Translations under genes and position numbers: made by a program
Notes under the pieces: model-generated
Databases searched by the model: none
Seen by the model: the letters and a program-made list of their open reading frames with translations, nothing else
Told to the model about the DNA's origin: nothing
Source: an uncultured Methylotenera sp.
GTDB taxonomy: Bacteria; Pseudomonadota; Gammaproteobacteria; Burkholderiales; Methylophilaceae
DNA length: 15,807 nt
Assembly (NCBI RefSeq): GCF_946479685.1
Contig: NZ_CAMLGS010000046.1
Coordinates: 1-15,807 of the forward strand
Direction: 5' to 3'
Shown: one piece after another, positions 1-7,606 of the stretch
Layout: each line of letters opens with the position of its first letter
Position numbering within the stretch: position 1 is the first letter of the stretch

Positions 1-731
1 GCAAAGGTGTACATCGGGTAGATGCACCATTGGTCACCGGTATTGTGGTGGTGCGCACGACGCACGCGGTAAATCGCAGGGTCGCGCATATTGATGTTAG
101 GTGACGCCATGTCGATTTTAGCGCGCAATACCATGCTGCCATCGGCATGCTTGCCATCACGCATTTCACGGAAGCGCGCTAAGTTTTCGGCAACAGTGCG
201 GCCACGGAAAGGTGAATCTTTACCTGCTTCGGTCAGTGTGCCGCGATTAATGCGCATTTCGTCTGCGCTTTGCTCATCCACGTAAGCATGGCCATGCTCA
301 ATCAGGCTTTCAGCCGCGCGGTACATAAAATCAAAATAGTTGCTGGCGAAATACAGGTTGCTTTCGTTAGCATTATCCCAGCCAAAGCCTAGCCATTTCA
401 CTGCATCTGAAATGCTATCTACGTACTCTTGGCTTTCTTTTTCTGGGTTGGTGTCATCAAAACGTAAATGACAGATACCATCAAAATCACGCGCCAAGCC
501 AAAGTTTAAGAAAATAGACTTGGCGTGCCCAATGTGCAGATAGCCATTAGGCTCTGGCGGAAAGCGCGTGCGGATTTTAGCCGCATCTACAATCCCGGTG
601 TCCTGATGTGCAGCATCACCTGGGCTACCGGCCCATTTTTTGGTGGCATATTTACTTTGTGAGAGGTCTTTCTCAATAATCGCACGGATAAAATTAGAGG
701 CGGCAGGGATTGGTGTTTTTTCAGATGACAT
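1..731 (-). CDS. glnS: Glutaminyl-tRNA synthetase, N-terminal part (cut by window edge)
   Basis: Charges tRNA-Gln with glutamine in the cytoplasm (class I aminoacyl-tRNA synthetase). The 243 visible residues begin [19 protein letters not shown] and include the class I signature HIGH at residues 66-69 within [17 protein letters not shown], followed by [11 protein letters not shown], the RGTL and RAKIDMASP stretches and [14 protein letters not shown], all typical of GlnRS rather than GluRS. The C-terminal catalytic part, the KMSKS-like loop and the anticodon-binding domain lie outside the window. Compared with my memory of the E. coli enzyme, the segment between the N-terminal helix and RFPPEPNG is about 20 residues longer (residues 24-54). 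The start is the ATG at 731; no clear Shine-Dalgarno is visible. It diverges from birA across 107 bp. Confidence 0.97.
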   Translation of the reverse strand, partial: MSSEKTPIPAASNFIRAIIEKDLSQSKYATKKWAGSPGDAAHQDTGIVDAAKIRTRFPPEPNGYLHIGHAKSIFLNFGLARDFDGICHLRFDDTNPEKESQEYVDSISDAVKWLGFGWDNANESNLYFASNYFDFMYRAAESLIEHGHAYVDEQSADEMRINRGTLTEAGKDSPFRGRTVAENLARFREMRDGKHADGSMVLRAKIDMASPNINMRDPAIYRVRRAHHHNTGDQWCIYPMYTF

Positions 732-838
732 AGCAACAAATTAAATTTAAGTTGCCGTTATTTTACACCAGCTTACTTACTTGTATGCGCACCTGTAGAA
801 CATTCAGCTTATATACACGCCTATGCTAAACTTAACCC

Positions 839-1831
839 ATGACAAACAGCCTGACTTTTCCAATATTAAAACTGCTTGCTGATGGCAAGTTTCACTCTGG
901 CGAGGCCATTGCGCAGCATTTTAACGTGAGCCGCGCAACGGTGTGGAACGCATTGCAGCATGCAGAAAGCTTAGGCGTTGGAATATTCTCCGTGCGTGGG
1001 CGCGGCTATAAGTTAGCGCACACACTCACCCTGCTAGATAAACCAGCCATTACCAGCCATATGAGCTCACAGCACTCATGGCTGAATGTGGAGGTGTTTG
1101 ACACCATAGATTCCACCAACAGCTATTTGATGCAAAACATGAGCGCCAAAACCCATGGCACTTGTGTAATAGCCAACTTGCAAACCAATGGCCGTGGCCG
1201 CCGCGGCCGTGAGTGGCAAGCCAGCCTGGGGGCGAGTTTGACCTTTTCACTGTTATGGCGCTTTCAGTGTGGCGCAGCTGCATTATCTGGCTTAAGTTTA
1301 GCGGTAGGCGTTGCGCTGATTCGCGGCCTGCATGAAGTGGGCGCTACAGCAGCACAGCTCAAATGGCCGAACGATATATTGGTCAACCAGAAAAAACTAG
1401 CCGGCATACTGATTGAGCTACAGGGCGATATGGAGGGGCCCAGCACCGCGGTGATTGGCGTAGGAATTAACCTGCACTTGCCTGAGCATCTGCTGCAAAA
1501 AATTGACCAACCAGTGACAGATTTAAACCACGCTACGCCATCTAGCGTGAACCCTAACGCTATGATGGCAACACTGCTCAAGCACCTAGCCGAGGTGCTG
1601 GCGACTTTTGAGCAATCTGGCCTTGATACGCTGCGCGAAGAATGGACAGCGCACCACGCCTATCACCAGCAGCCAGTGCGCATGCTGATGCCGGATGGCA
1701 GCGTAGTAACTGGCGTAGTACAAGCGATTAGTGACAACGGCACGTTGATTGTAGAAACGGCTAACGGCCTGCAAAAATTTATGTCAGGCGAAATCAGCCT
1801 GCGTAGCGCCGCACCGGCCGCTAGCGCTTAA
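839..1831 (+). CDS. birA: Bifunctional biotin-protein ligase / biotin operon repressor BirA
   Basis: Activates biotin with ATP and attaches it to the biotin-carrier protein of acetyl-CoA carboxylase; with an N-terminal DNA-binding domain it may also act as a repressor. The 330-residue protein starts with a winged helix-turn-helix (about residues 6-58, with NVSRATVWNAL as recognition helix and a GRGYKL wing). The ligase domain follows: DSTNSYL (91-97), the biotinyl-AMP loop GRGRRGREW (118-126), KWPNDILVN (175-183) with the catalytic-lysine motif KKLAGIL (186-192), and GVGINL (207-212). A small SH3-like C-terminal domain (about 275-322) is present, so this is the full-length, HTH-containing form. 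No good Shine-Dalgarno precedes the ATG at 839. It heads a co-directional cluster with coaX. No biotin synthesis genes are in the window, so a repressor role is inferred only from the HTH. Confidence 0.96.
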   Translation: MTNSLTFPILKLLADGKFHSGEAIAQHFNVSRATVWNALQHAESLGVGIFSVRGRGYKLAHTLTLLDKPAITSHMSSQHSWLNVEVFDTIDSTNSYLMQNMSAKTHGTCVIANLQTNGRGRRGREWQASLGASLTFSLLWRFQCGAAALSGLSLAVGVALIRGLHEVGATAAQLKWPNDILVNQKKLAGILIELQGDMEGPSTAVIGVGINLHLPEHLLQKIDQPVTDLNHATPSSVNPNAMMATLLKHLAEVLATFEQSGLDTLREEWTAHHAYHQQPVRMLMPDGSVVTGVVQAISDNGTLIVETANGLQKFMSGEISLRSAAPAASA

Positions 1832-1847
1832 TGCGAAAACACATGGG

Positions 1848-1877
1848 CAGAAATACTTAGTGCAAAAATACTTAGTG
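1848..1877 (+). repeat. Tandem duplication of a 15-bp unit after birA
   Basis: Two adjacent 15-mers, CAGAAATACTTAGTG (1848-1862) and CAAAAATACTTAGTG (1863-1877), differ at one base. They lie 16 bp after the birA stop codon, in the 194-bp gap before coaX. The unit is not a palindrome. A slippage duplication is the simplest reading; a pair of binding sites in phase would also give this pattern. Confidence 0.8.
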
Positions 1878-2025
1878 TTAGAATAGTACGCAATTATTAT
1901 TTTCTTTAGCCTATATTTCTCTTTATCTATGCCGCACCACAAAGCCATTATGATGAAGTTGTGCAAACTACCAGCGCTGGTTAAGTCATTGGCATGCGGC
2001 AAGCTAGCGCATTGGTGTGCATAAA

Positions 2026-2862
2026 ATGGTGCTAACAATAGACGCTGGCAACACAAAAACAAAATGGGCATTGTTTGATGCTAGCGGTAACATCCGCCAT
2101 CAAGCTGCGTGCTTAAACGCAGAGATTACTACCGCCAAACTACTGCCCGACACGCTAACTTGTACACAAATCGTGATTTCCAACGTGGCCGGTACGCAAC
2201 ATGCAGAACAGTTACAGCAACGCATTCAGCCATACCAAATCGCTGCCACTTGGGTAAGCTCCAGTAAGCAAGCGGCGAATGTCATCAACAACTACGCCAA
2301 ACCTGAATCACTGGGCACAGACCGCTGGGCCGCGCTTATCGCGGCATGGCACTTACAGCAAGCAAGCTGTGTAGTGGTGAATGCTGGCACCGCCACCACT
2401 ATAGACGCCGTGATTCACCGCGAGGCTGACGGCAAAGCCTACGGTGAGTTTATTGGCGGCATGATATTGCCCGGCATTGCGCTGATGCAAACAAGCTTAG
2501 GCGCAGCCACCGCGCAGCTACCCAAAACTGCGGCCACAGCCGGGCAACTAGATTCTGCAACTATGCAGCCATTTGCTACCAACACCAGCGACGCCATTTA
2601 CAGCGGGGCAATCCACGCCACGTTAGGCGCCATTACGCAGATGCTACATGCGCTTGAACAGCAAAGCCAAACCCCCACCTTAATACTGAGTGGCGGCAAT
2701 GCTGGCGCGATAAAGCAAGCCCTCACTCAGCAAGACTCCAGCTACCGCGCTACGCTACACGGCAAAAAAACTGTTACCATCGTAGAAAACTTAGTACTGC
2801 AAGGCTTGTATCTACTAGCGCAACCTGCAATTAACAATAACTCATCAAGCACATCGTCATGA
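2026..2862 (+). CDS. coaX: Type III pantothenate kinase CoaX
   Basis: Phosphorylates pantothenate in the first committed step of CoA synthesis; type III enzymes belong to the ASKHA fold and are not inhibited by CoA. The 278-residue product begins MVLTIDAGNTKTKW, the phosphate-binding loop found right at the N-terminus of this family. It also has SLGTDRWAAL (95-104, with the catalytic Asp of the GTDR motif at 99), NAGTATTIDAV (119-129) and GGMILPG (144-150). I chose the ATG at 2026 over the in-frame GTG at 2017 because family members start immediately before this loop and because GGTG (2014-2017) stands 8 bases upstream as a weak Shine-Dalgarno; a stop at 2005-2007 excludes anything longer except by rare starts. 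The stop overlaps the next gene as ATGA, implying translational coupling. Confidence 0.95.
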   Translation: MVLTIDAGNTKTKWALFDASGNIRHQAACLNAEITTAKLLPDTLTCTQIVISNVAGTQHAEQLQQRIQPYQIAATWVSSSKQAANVINNYAKPESLGTDRWAALIAAWHLQQASCVVVNAGTATTIDAVIHREADGKAYGEFIGGMILPGIALMQTSLGAATAQLPKTAATAGQLDSATMQPFATNTSDAIYSGAIHATLGAITQMLHALEQQSQTPTLILSGGNAGAIKQALTQQDSSYRATLHGKKTVTIVENLVLQGLYLLAQPAINNNSSSTSS

Positions 2863-3530
2863 AATACCTTTTTTGGCTATTCGCATTTATTAACATTGGG
2901 CTGTTTGGCTATTTTAATCGTGACGTGATCTTGCCACAGCCAGCAACAACCCAACAGGCAGAGATTTCACCAGAGAAAATCAAAGTATTATCCCAGCAGC
3001 AAATTGATGCCATGGCCACTAAAGAAAAGACGGTAGTGGCAGCAGCCAAACCTGAGCCCGTAGCGGATGTGTGCTTTGAATGGAGTGTTTTTTCCGACAC
3101 CAACCTAGCGCATGCGCTAGGCGAGCTAGGCAAGCTCTCACTGCAAGCCACGGTAAAAGAACAGCCCTTACAAGAATCTAAACGTTTTTGGGTGTATAGA
3201 CCGCCATTTAAATCAACCGCAGAAGCGCTCAAAAGAGCCACCGAGTTTAAAGCGATGGGGGTAACCGATGTATTTGTGGTGCAAGAACCTAAATGGAAAA
3301 ACGCCATTTCATTTGGTATTTTTAACGATGAGCAATTAGCAGCCCACTTACAAAAAGAACTGCAAGCTAAAGGCATTAAAAACGTAGAAAAAGCTTTGCG
3401 TAACCAAGGCAAAAGCTACTCTAGCTTACAACTCAAAAACTTGAGCGAGAATGAAATTGCTGAGATTAAAAAGCTAAAGCCTAACTTCCCAGCGGCAGAA
3501 CTGAAAGAAGTGAGCTGCAACGCAACTTAA
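2859..3530 (+). CDS. Membrane-anchored SPOR-domain protein
   Basis: The 223-residue product has a short cytoplasmic tip, one hydrophobic helix (about residues 3-19, YLFWLFAFINIGLFGYF), a polar, Pro/Lys-rich linker to about residue 70, and a globular domain (about 72-180) whose pattern, FEWSVFSD...VYRPPFKSTAEAL...GVTDVFVV...ISFGIFNDEQLAAHLQKEL, resembles a SPOR domain. SPOR domains bind denuded glycan strands of peptidoglycan, often at the division septum, which would place this one in the periplasm. Cys72 and Cys220 are the only cysteines I see there and could form a disulfide; that is inference. It overlaps coaX by ATGA and has no own Shine-Dalgarno, so it is probably translated by coupling. 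A SPOR-type protein next to coaX is an arrangement I recall from other betaproteobacteria. The specific role is unknown. Confidence 0.88.
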   Translation: MKYLFWLFAFINIGLFGYFNRDVILPQPATTQQAEISPEKIKVLSQQQIDAMATKEKTVVAAAKPEPVADVCFEWSVFSDTNLAHALGELGKLSLQATVKEQPLQESKRFWVYRPPFKSTAEALKRATEFKAMGVTDVFVVQEPKWKNAISFGIFNDEQLAAHLQKELQAKGIKNVEKALRNQGKSYSSLQLKNLSENEIAEIKKLKPNFPAAELKEVSCNAT

Positions 3531-3535
3531 TGGTT

Positions 3536-3583
3536 TTAAAGATTTTTCTTAAAGATTGGCGTTTAAAGACTGGTTCTTAAAAA
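3536..3583 (+). repeat. Degenerate 13-14 bp tandem repeat after the SPOR gene
   Basis: TTAAAGA occurs at 3536-3542, 3549-3555 and 3563-3569, and the variant TTAAAAA at 3577-3583, giving steps of 13, 14 and 14 bp. The bases between are partly shared (ATTGG, ACTGG). The array starts 6 bp after the stop codon of the SPOR gene and runs into the hairpin at 3567-3628. Confidence 0.6.
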
Positions 3584-3628
3584 TTAGTCTAATGATCAGA
3601 CGGTAAGAACACTGCCTTACACCAGTCT
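3567..3628. terminator. Possible shared terminator between convergent genes
   Basis: AGACTGGT (3567-3574) is the exact reverse complement of ACCAGTCT (3621-3628), and just inside, GTTCTTA (3573-3579) pairs with TAAGAAC (3604-3610), leaving an internal bulge on one side. A small GTCT...AGAC stem is possible in the loop. The element lies between the convergent SPOR gene and FAD dehydrogenase gene, and its outer arm overlaps the latter's stop codon (3627-3629). There is no clean T-run, so the terminator role is weakly supported although the inverted repeat itself is clear. Confidence 0.4.
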
Positions 3629-5021
3629 AAGCTGGAAACAACTTACCCGGATTTAATACATTATTCGGGTCGAATGTCAGTTTAAGTGACTTCATTACAC
3701 CTATCGTAGTTGCATCAATCTCACGAGGTACAAATGGGCGTTTTGCCATACCTACCCCATGCTCACCAGACAATGTCCCTTGTAACGACAACACCAGGCT
3801 AAACACTTCATCCAGGCACTGGTACGCACGCTTCATTTCATCCGGATTATCTGGGTTCACCAGTAAGTTCACATGAATATTACCGTTACCGGCGTGGCCA
3901 AAATTCACATTAGAGATTTGGTGCTGCGCAGCAAGCTGCTCTAAGCCTGTAAGCAATGCTGGCAAATGCGACACAGGCACAGCAATATCTTCATTGATCT
4001 TTTTAGGGGCAATGTCTTTTAGCAATGGCGACAAGGCCTTGCGTGCCGCCCACAGCGCTTTAGTGTCATGTGCTGGCTTCGCTTCGATTAAGCCCGCCAC
4101 TTGGCATGCCTGCAAAATAGCCTCGGTTGCTTCGGCAATCTCCTGTTGCGAGCCATCGACTTCTATCATCAAGTAAGCACGTGCGTTTTCAGGCAATAGG
4201 TTTGAATTACGGCTGCGAATCAATGTAAGCGCGCCATTATCCAAAAATTCCAAAGCACTCGGGGTGTAAGGCTGCGCCATAATCGCCGCAATCGCCTTGG
4301 CACAACTTTCAGTATCCACAAACTCTGCGGTAATGCCGCCAGTAAATTTAGGTAAAGGGGTGAGCTTTAAAGTCGCCTCACAAATCACCGCTAAGGTACC
4401 CTCAGAGCCCACCAACAAACGGGTTAAGTCGTAACCGACTACGCCCTTACTGGTGTAACAGCCGGTTTTGATAATCTCACCCTTACCGGTCACGGCTTTT
4501 AAGCCAAGAATATGGTCGCGCGCTACGCCGTATTTCACTGCATGCGGACCTGCCGCACAAGTAGCCAAGTTGCCACCTATACTGCAATAAGCCGCACTAG
4601 ATGGGTCTGGCGGCCAGAAGAATCCTACTTGCTTAACCTCATCTTGCAGCACTTGATTTAGCACACCAGGCTCTACTATCGCCATGCGATTATCAGGGTC
4701 TACGCTAATGATTTTATCCATGCGCTCCAATGACAGCGCAACCCCACCTGCTTCCGGCACACTGCCGCCCGCGGTGCCAGTGCCACGCCCACGTGGCACT
4801 ACAGGCACTTTATGTGCATTACAAAGCAAGATGACACTTTGCACTTCTTCTATGGTGAGCGGGAAAACAACAGCAATCGGACTATGATAGTTACGTGAAT
4901 TGTCGTAGGCATAAGCATAGCAATCTACAGGGTCGGTATAGACTCTATCTTTTGGCAGAATTGACTGTAGCTCGCTTAAGAAAGTGTCGCTAGCAAATGT
5001 AGCGTTAGATGTGTTCGTCAT
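3627..5021 (-). CDS. FAD-linked 2-hydroxyacid dehydrogenase (GlcD/Dld type)
   Basis: A 464-residue flavoprotein of the VAO/PCMH family that should oxidise a D-2-hydroxy acid such as D-lactate or glycolate to the 2-oxo acid, passing electrons to a quinone, cytochrome or flavoprotein. The FAD-binding half shows PRGRGTGTAGGSVP (76-89), the PDPSSAAYCSIGGNLATCAAGP stretch (138-159), KYGVARDHILGL and DLTRLLVGSEGTLAVI (198-213). The C-terminal FAD-oxidase domain contains NFGHAGNGNIHVNLL with His376 and His383, and SGEHGVG with Glu420, the ligands of the divalent metal in D-2-hydroxyglutarate/D-lactate dehydrogenase relatives. There is no Fe-S C-terminal extension and no glcE or glcF nearby. Start ATG at 5021; no Shine-Dalgarno is visible because a 14-bp repeat abuts the start. 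The lipoprotein gene ends 24 bp upstream. The substrate cannot be read from the sequence. Confidence 0.92.
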   Translation of the reverse strand: MTNTSNATFASDTFLSELQSILPKDRVYTDPVDCYAYAYDNSRNYHSPIAVVFPLTIEEVQSVILLCNAHKVPVVPRGRGTGTAGGSVPEAGGVALSLERMDKIISVDPDNRMAIVEPGVLNQVLQDEVKQVGFFWPPDPSSAAYCSIGGNLATCAAGPHAVKYGVARDHILGLKAVTGKGEIIKTGCYTSKGVVGYDLTRLLVGSEGTLAVICEATLKLTPLPKFTGGITAEFVDTESCAKAIAAIMAQPYTPSALEFLDNGALTLIRSRNSNLLPENARAYLMIEVDGSQQEIAEATEAILQACQVAGLIEAKPAHDTKALWAARKALSPLLKDIAPKKINEDIAVPVSHLPALLTGLEQLAAQHQISNVNFGHAGNGNIHVNLLVNPDNPDEMKRAYQCLDEVFSLVLSLQGTLSGEHGVGMAKRPFVPREIDATTIGVMKSLKLTFDPNNVLNPGKLFPA

Positions 5022-5062
5022 GGCAAATAATCTATGGTGGGTAATCTACGGTAAGTAATCTA
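5021..5062 (-). repeat. Three tandem copies of a 14-bp unit across a stop codon and a start codon
   Basis: Read on the minus strand, TAGATTACTTACCG (5062-5049), TAGATTACCCACCA (5048-5035) and TAGATTATTTGCCA (5034-5021) follow each other with exact 14-bp spacing. The first unit encodes the last residues of the lipoprotein, the first three bases of the second unit are its TAG stop (5048-5046), and the last base of the third unit is the A of the ATG of the FAD dehydrogenase gene. The array therefore fills the whole gap between the two genes. Confidence 0.85.
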
Positions 5063-5564
5063 GGGCTTTATCTACCAGGTTCTTTTTATCTTCAGACACT
5101 ACTGAGCCCGGTGGGCTACCAAGCATCAGTTGGCCCCTTTGGTTATTCTTACGGTCAAACACCAAATTATCACCCATGATGACTCTAAACCAGTCTGGGT
5201 AACTGTAAGCATTGCCATTATTATGGTCTAGGATTGCCCCCACGTAACCGCCCGCCAGCACATTGCCATACATGCCTTCATTAGCACGTGAGATAAGGGT
5301 TGCATATCCAGTTGCTTCGCCTTCTTTTTCACAGCTGACTAATAGGTTTTGGTCGGAACGGCGCACGATGAAAGTGTTTGCCGTAAAAACTACCCATTCA
5401 CCACGGTCGTTTTTGGCTCTGCATTTAGCATTACTAACAAGGGAGTTATTTTTAGAATAAGTCTCAATCTGCATGCGCTGGTAATCATCTTTCATTAGTG
5501 ATGCACAACCACTAAAAATCATGACAGTCAGCGCTAGAGAACTATATTGAAATAACTTCTTCAT
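5046..5564 (-). CDS. Small lipoprotein of unknown function
   Basis: The 172-residue product starts MKKLFQYSSLALTVMIFSGC, a signal peptide with a lipobox-like FSGC (residues 17-20). Cys20 would be lipidated; the next residue is Ala, so an outer-membrane destination is plausible. The mature part contains YQRMQIETYSKNN, a CRAKNDRGEWVVFTANTF segment, SDQNLLVSCEKEG, then a glycine-rich hydrophobic stretch (NVLAGGYVGAIL) and YPDWFRVIMGDNLVFDR. I do not recognise a characterised family; it resembles small conserved lipoproteins often called hypothetical. The ATG at 5564 is preferred to the GTG at 5570 because AAGG (5576-5573) lies 8 bases upstream of the ATG but only 2 from the GTG. The C-terminus (DYLP) and stop codon are built from a 14-bp tandem repeat. 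The FAD dehydrogenase gene follows after 24 bp. Confidence 0.85.
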   Translation of the reverse strand: MKKLFQYSSLALTVMIFSGCASLMKDDYQRMQIETYSKNNSLVSNAKCRAKNDRGEWVVFTANTFIVRRSDQNLLVSCEKEGEATGYATLISRANEGMYGNVLAGGYVGAILDHNNGNAYSYPDWFRVIMGDNLVFDRKNNQRGQLMLGSPPGSVVSEDKKNLVDKALDYLP

Positions 5565-5572
5565 TGGCACAG

Positions 5573-5576
5573 CCTT
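5573..5576 (-). promoter_or_regulatory. Ribosome binding site deciding the lipoprotein start
   Basis: AAGG on the minus strand stands 8 bases before the ATG at 5564 and is too close to serve the GTG at 5570. Confidence 0.6.
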
Positions 5577-5586
5577 TTTGAATTAA

Positions 5587-5619
5587 AACTAGCCTGCATA
5601 TCAATATGTCAGGCTAGTT
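5587..5619 (-). terminator. Probable terminator downstream of lpdA
   Basis: A perfect 10-bp inverted repeat, AACTAGCCTG (5587-5596) with CAGGCTAGTT (5610-5619), encloses a 13-base loop that can itself form a CATA/TATG stem. On the minus strand the hairpin runs directly into TTTTAATT. It lies about 65 bp after the lpdA stop and just before the lipoprotein gene, separating the two transcription units. Confidence 0.65.
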
Positions 5620-5641
5620 AGGCGTTGAAACAACTAAGGTT

Positions 5642-5676
5642 AAACTTAACATACAAATGTTTAGTATATTAAGTTT
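5642..5676 (-). repeat. AT-rich hairpin right after the lpdA stop
   Basis: AAACTTAA (5642-5649) pairs with TTAAGTTT (5669-5676), and inside it ATAC (5651-5654) pairs with GTAT (5664-5667), with a single C/A mismatch between the two stems. It begins 8 bp after the lpdA stop codon and precedes the stronger hairpin at 5587-5619. It may protect the 3' end of the mRNA or help termination; no function is shown. Confidence 0.5.
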
Positions 5677-5684
5677 CTAGTATC

Positions 5685-7466
5685 TTAGCGTTTTTTGATA
5701 TACAAATCGGTAATCGTGCCCTCTTTCATCTCAGCCGCAAAACACACGGTTTCAGATAAAGTCGGGTGCGCATGGATAGTTAACCCTAAATCATGCGCAT
5801 CAGCACCCATTTCAATCGCTAACACCGCTTCTGCCAGCAGCTCGCCTGCATTCACACCAACAATACCGGCACCAATCAATCGATGAGTCTCTTTATCAAA
5901 GATCAGCTTGGTTGCGCCCTCGGTACGTGCGATAGATAGCGCACGGCCACTTGCCGCCCATGGGAAGCTGGCTTTTTCAATAGCGATGCCCTTAGCTTTC
6001 GCTTCAGTCTCAGTCACACCAACCCAAGCCACTTCTGGGTCTGTATAGGCTACAGATGGAATCACCGATGCAACAAACTCTACTTTTTCACCAGCAATCA
6101 CTTCTGCCGCTACTTTAGCCTCATGCGTTGCTTTGTGTGCCAACATAGGCTGACCAACGATATCGCCAATCGCAAAAATGTGTGGCACGTTGGTGCGCAT
6201 TTGTTTATCTACGTTGATAAAGCCATAGTCATCCACAGCCACACCTGCATTTTCTGCACCGATGTTTTTACCGTTCGGACGGCGACCAATCGATACCAGC
6301 ACGCGGTCATATACCTCAACGCCTTTTGGCGCATCTTCATTGCCATTCACACCTTCAAAAGTGACATGGATACCATCTGGTTTAGGTTCCATTTTTGCCA
6401 CTTTGGTACTGAGCATAATCGCTTCAAAGCGCTTTTCCATACGTTTTTGTAATGGGCGCACCAAGTCACGGTCGCAACCTTGCACCAAGCCATCAGTAAA
6501 CTCAACTACGCTTACTTTTGAGCCTAATGCATCGTAAACAGTGCCCATTTCCAGGCCGATAATACCGCCGCCAATCACTAACATGCGTTTAGGTACATCC
6601 GCTAACGCCAAAGCACCGGTAGAGTCCATAATGCGCTCATCTGCTTCTACACCTGGGAATTTAGTCGCTTGTGAACCTGCCGCAATAATTGCGTTTTCAA
6701 AACCAACTGTTGTCACTTTGCCATCGGCCGCGGTTACCGCAATTTGGTTTGCGCTAGTAAACTTACCCACGCCTTGCACTACGGTCACATTACGTTGCTT
6801 AGCCATTGCTGCTAAGCCGCCAGTCAATTTGCCAACCACGTCATTGGCTTTCCAATTACGCAGCTGCTCTAAATCTACCTGTGGAGCACCAAAATTTACA
6901 CCGTGATGGCTAGATTCTTCTGCCTCGGTAATCACTTTTGCCGTATGCAATAAAGCTTTAGATGGGATACAACCTACGTTTAAGCACACGCCGCCTAAGG
7001 TTGAGTAGCGCTCGATCAGCACCACTTGCTTACCTAAGTCTGCAGCGCGGAAAGCTGCGGTATAGCCGCCTGGGCCACTACCTAACACTACCACTTGTGT
7101 ATTGATATCGCTATCGCCAACGGTTACCGCCGCAACTGGCGCTGGGCTTGGCGCTGCCGCCACAGGGGCTGCTGCAGGAGCAGCAACTGGCGCTGACACT
7201 TCAGCCTTCGCTGGCGCTGCTGTTTCAGCAGCTTCTACGGATAAGATGAGTGAGCCTTTTGCAACCTTATCGCCCACTTTAACTTTAACTTCTTTTACTA
7301 CACCAGCATGTGAAGATGGAATATCCATAGACGCTTTATCAGACTCTACGGTAATCAATGAATCTTCTTTAGCAATGGTGTCACCAGCTTTAACCAGTAC
7401 TTCAATCACATCAACACTATCAAAGTTACCGATATCCGGCACCAATACTTCAACTAAATTACTCAT
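5685..7466 (-). CDS. lpdA: Dihydrolipoyl dehydrogenase (E3) with N-terminal lipoyl domain
   Basis: E3 of the pyruvate dehydrogenase complex: reoxidises dihydrolipoamide and passes electrons via FAD to NAD+. The 593-residue protein is longer than a classic E3 because it starts with a lipoyl domain (about residues 3-78, lipoyl-lysine Lys44 in [10 protein letters not shown]) and an Ala/Pro-rich flexible linker (about 79-115). The E3 core then shows [13 protein letters not shown] (129-141) for FAD, the redox disulfide Cys161-Cys166 in [22 protein letters not shown] for NAD, and the catalytic pair His567/Glu572 in [12 protein letters not shown] 7466 is chosen over GTG 7472 because AAAGGGT (7477-7471) is a well-spaced Shine-Dalgarno for the former and overlaps the latter. 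It is separated from aceEF by the sensor gene and has hairpins on both sides, so it probably has its own promoter. Confidence 0.97.
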   Translation of the reverse strand: MSNLVEVLVPDIGNFDSVDVIEVLVKAGDTIAKEDSLITVESDKASMDIPSSHAGVVKEVKVKVGDKVAKGSLILSVEAAETAAPAKAEVSAPVAAPAAAPVAAAPSPAPVAAVTVGDSDINTQVVVLGSGPGGYTAAFRAADLGKQVVLIERYSTLGGVCLNVGCIPSKALLHTAKVITEAEESSHHGVNFGAPQVDLEQLRNWKANDVVGKLTGGLAAMAKQRNVTVVQGVGKFTSANQIAVTAADGKVTTVGFENAIIAAGSQATKFPGVEADERIMDSTGALALADVPKRMLVIGGGIIGLEMGTVYDALGSKVSVVEFTDGLVQGCDRDLVRPLQKRMEKRFEAIMLSTKVAKMEPKPDGIHVTFEGVNGNEDAPKGVEVYDRVLVSIGRRPNGKNIGAENAGVAVDDYGFINVDKQMRTNVPHIFAIGDIVGQPMLAHKATHEAKVAAEVIAGEKVEFVASVIPSVAYTDPEVAWVGVTETEAKAKGIAIEKASFPWAASGRALSIARTEGATKLIFDKETHRLIGAGIVGVNAGELLAEAVLAIEMGADAHDLGLTIHAHPTLSETVCFAAEMKEGTITDLYIKKR

Positions 7467-7470
7467 GCAC

Positions 7471-7477
7471 ACCCTTT
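7471..7477 (-). promoter_or_regulatory. Ribosome binding site of lpdA
   Basis: AAAGGGT on the minus strand, with AGGG five bases before the ATG at 7466. It rules out the in-frame GTG at 7472, which it overlaps. Confidence 0.75.
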
Positions 7478-7606
7478 GTAAACTTTGGTTATTTGTTGCA
7501 ATTTTAACATCAAACCTCTCATTTTATCGCCTACTAACATGCAATAACCTTGCTGCGATACAGCAAAACGGAAACTGAATCGCACGGATGGCGAAAAGAA
7601 AAGGAG

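Noticed and set aside
1784..2071. 95-codon minus-strand frame across the birA-coaX gap
   Set aside because: It overlaps both real genes on the opposite strand, and the translation has no recognisable domain or sensible composition.
7102..7578. Long plus-strand Ala/Thr/Ser-rich frame opposite the lpdA linker and lipoyl domain
   Set aside because: It is the antisense image of the Ala/Pro-rich linker of LpdA; the same kind of shadow appears opposite the AceF linker at 11418-11909.
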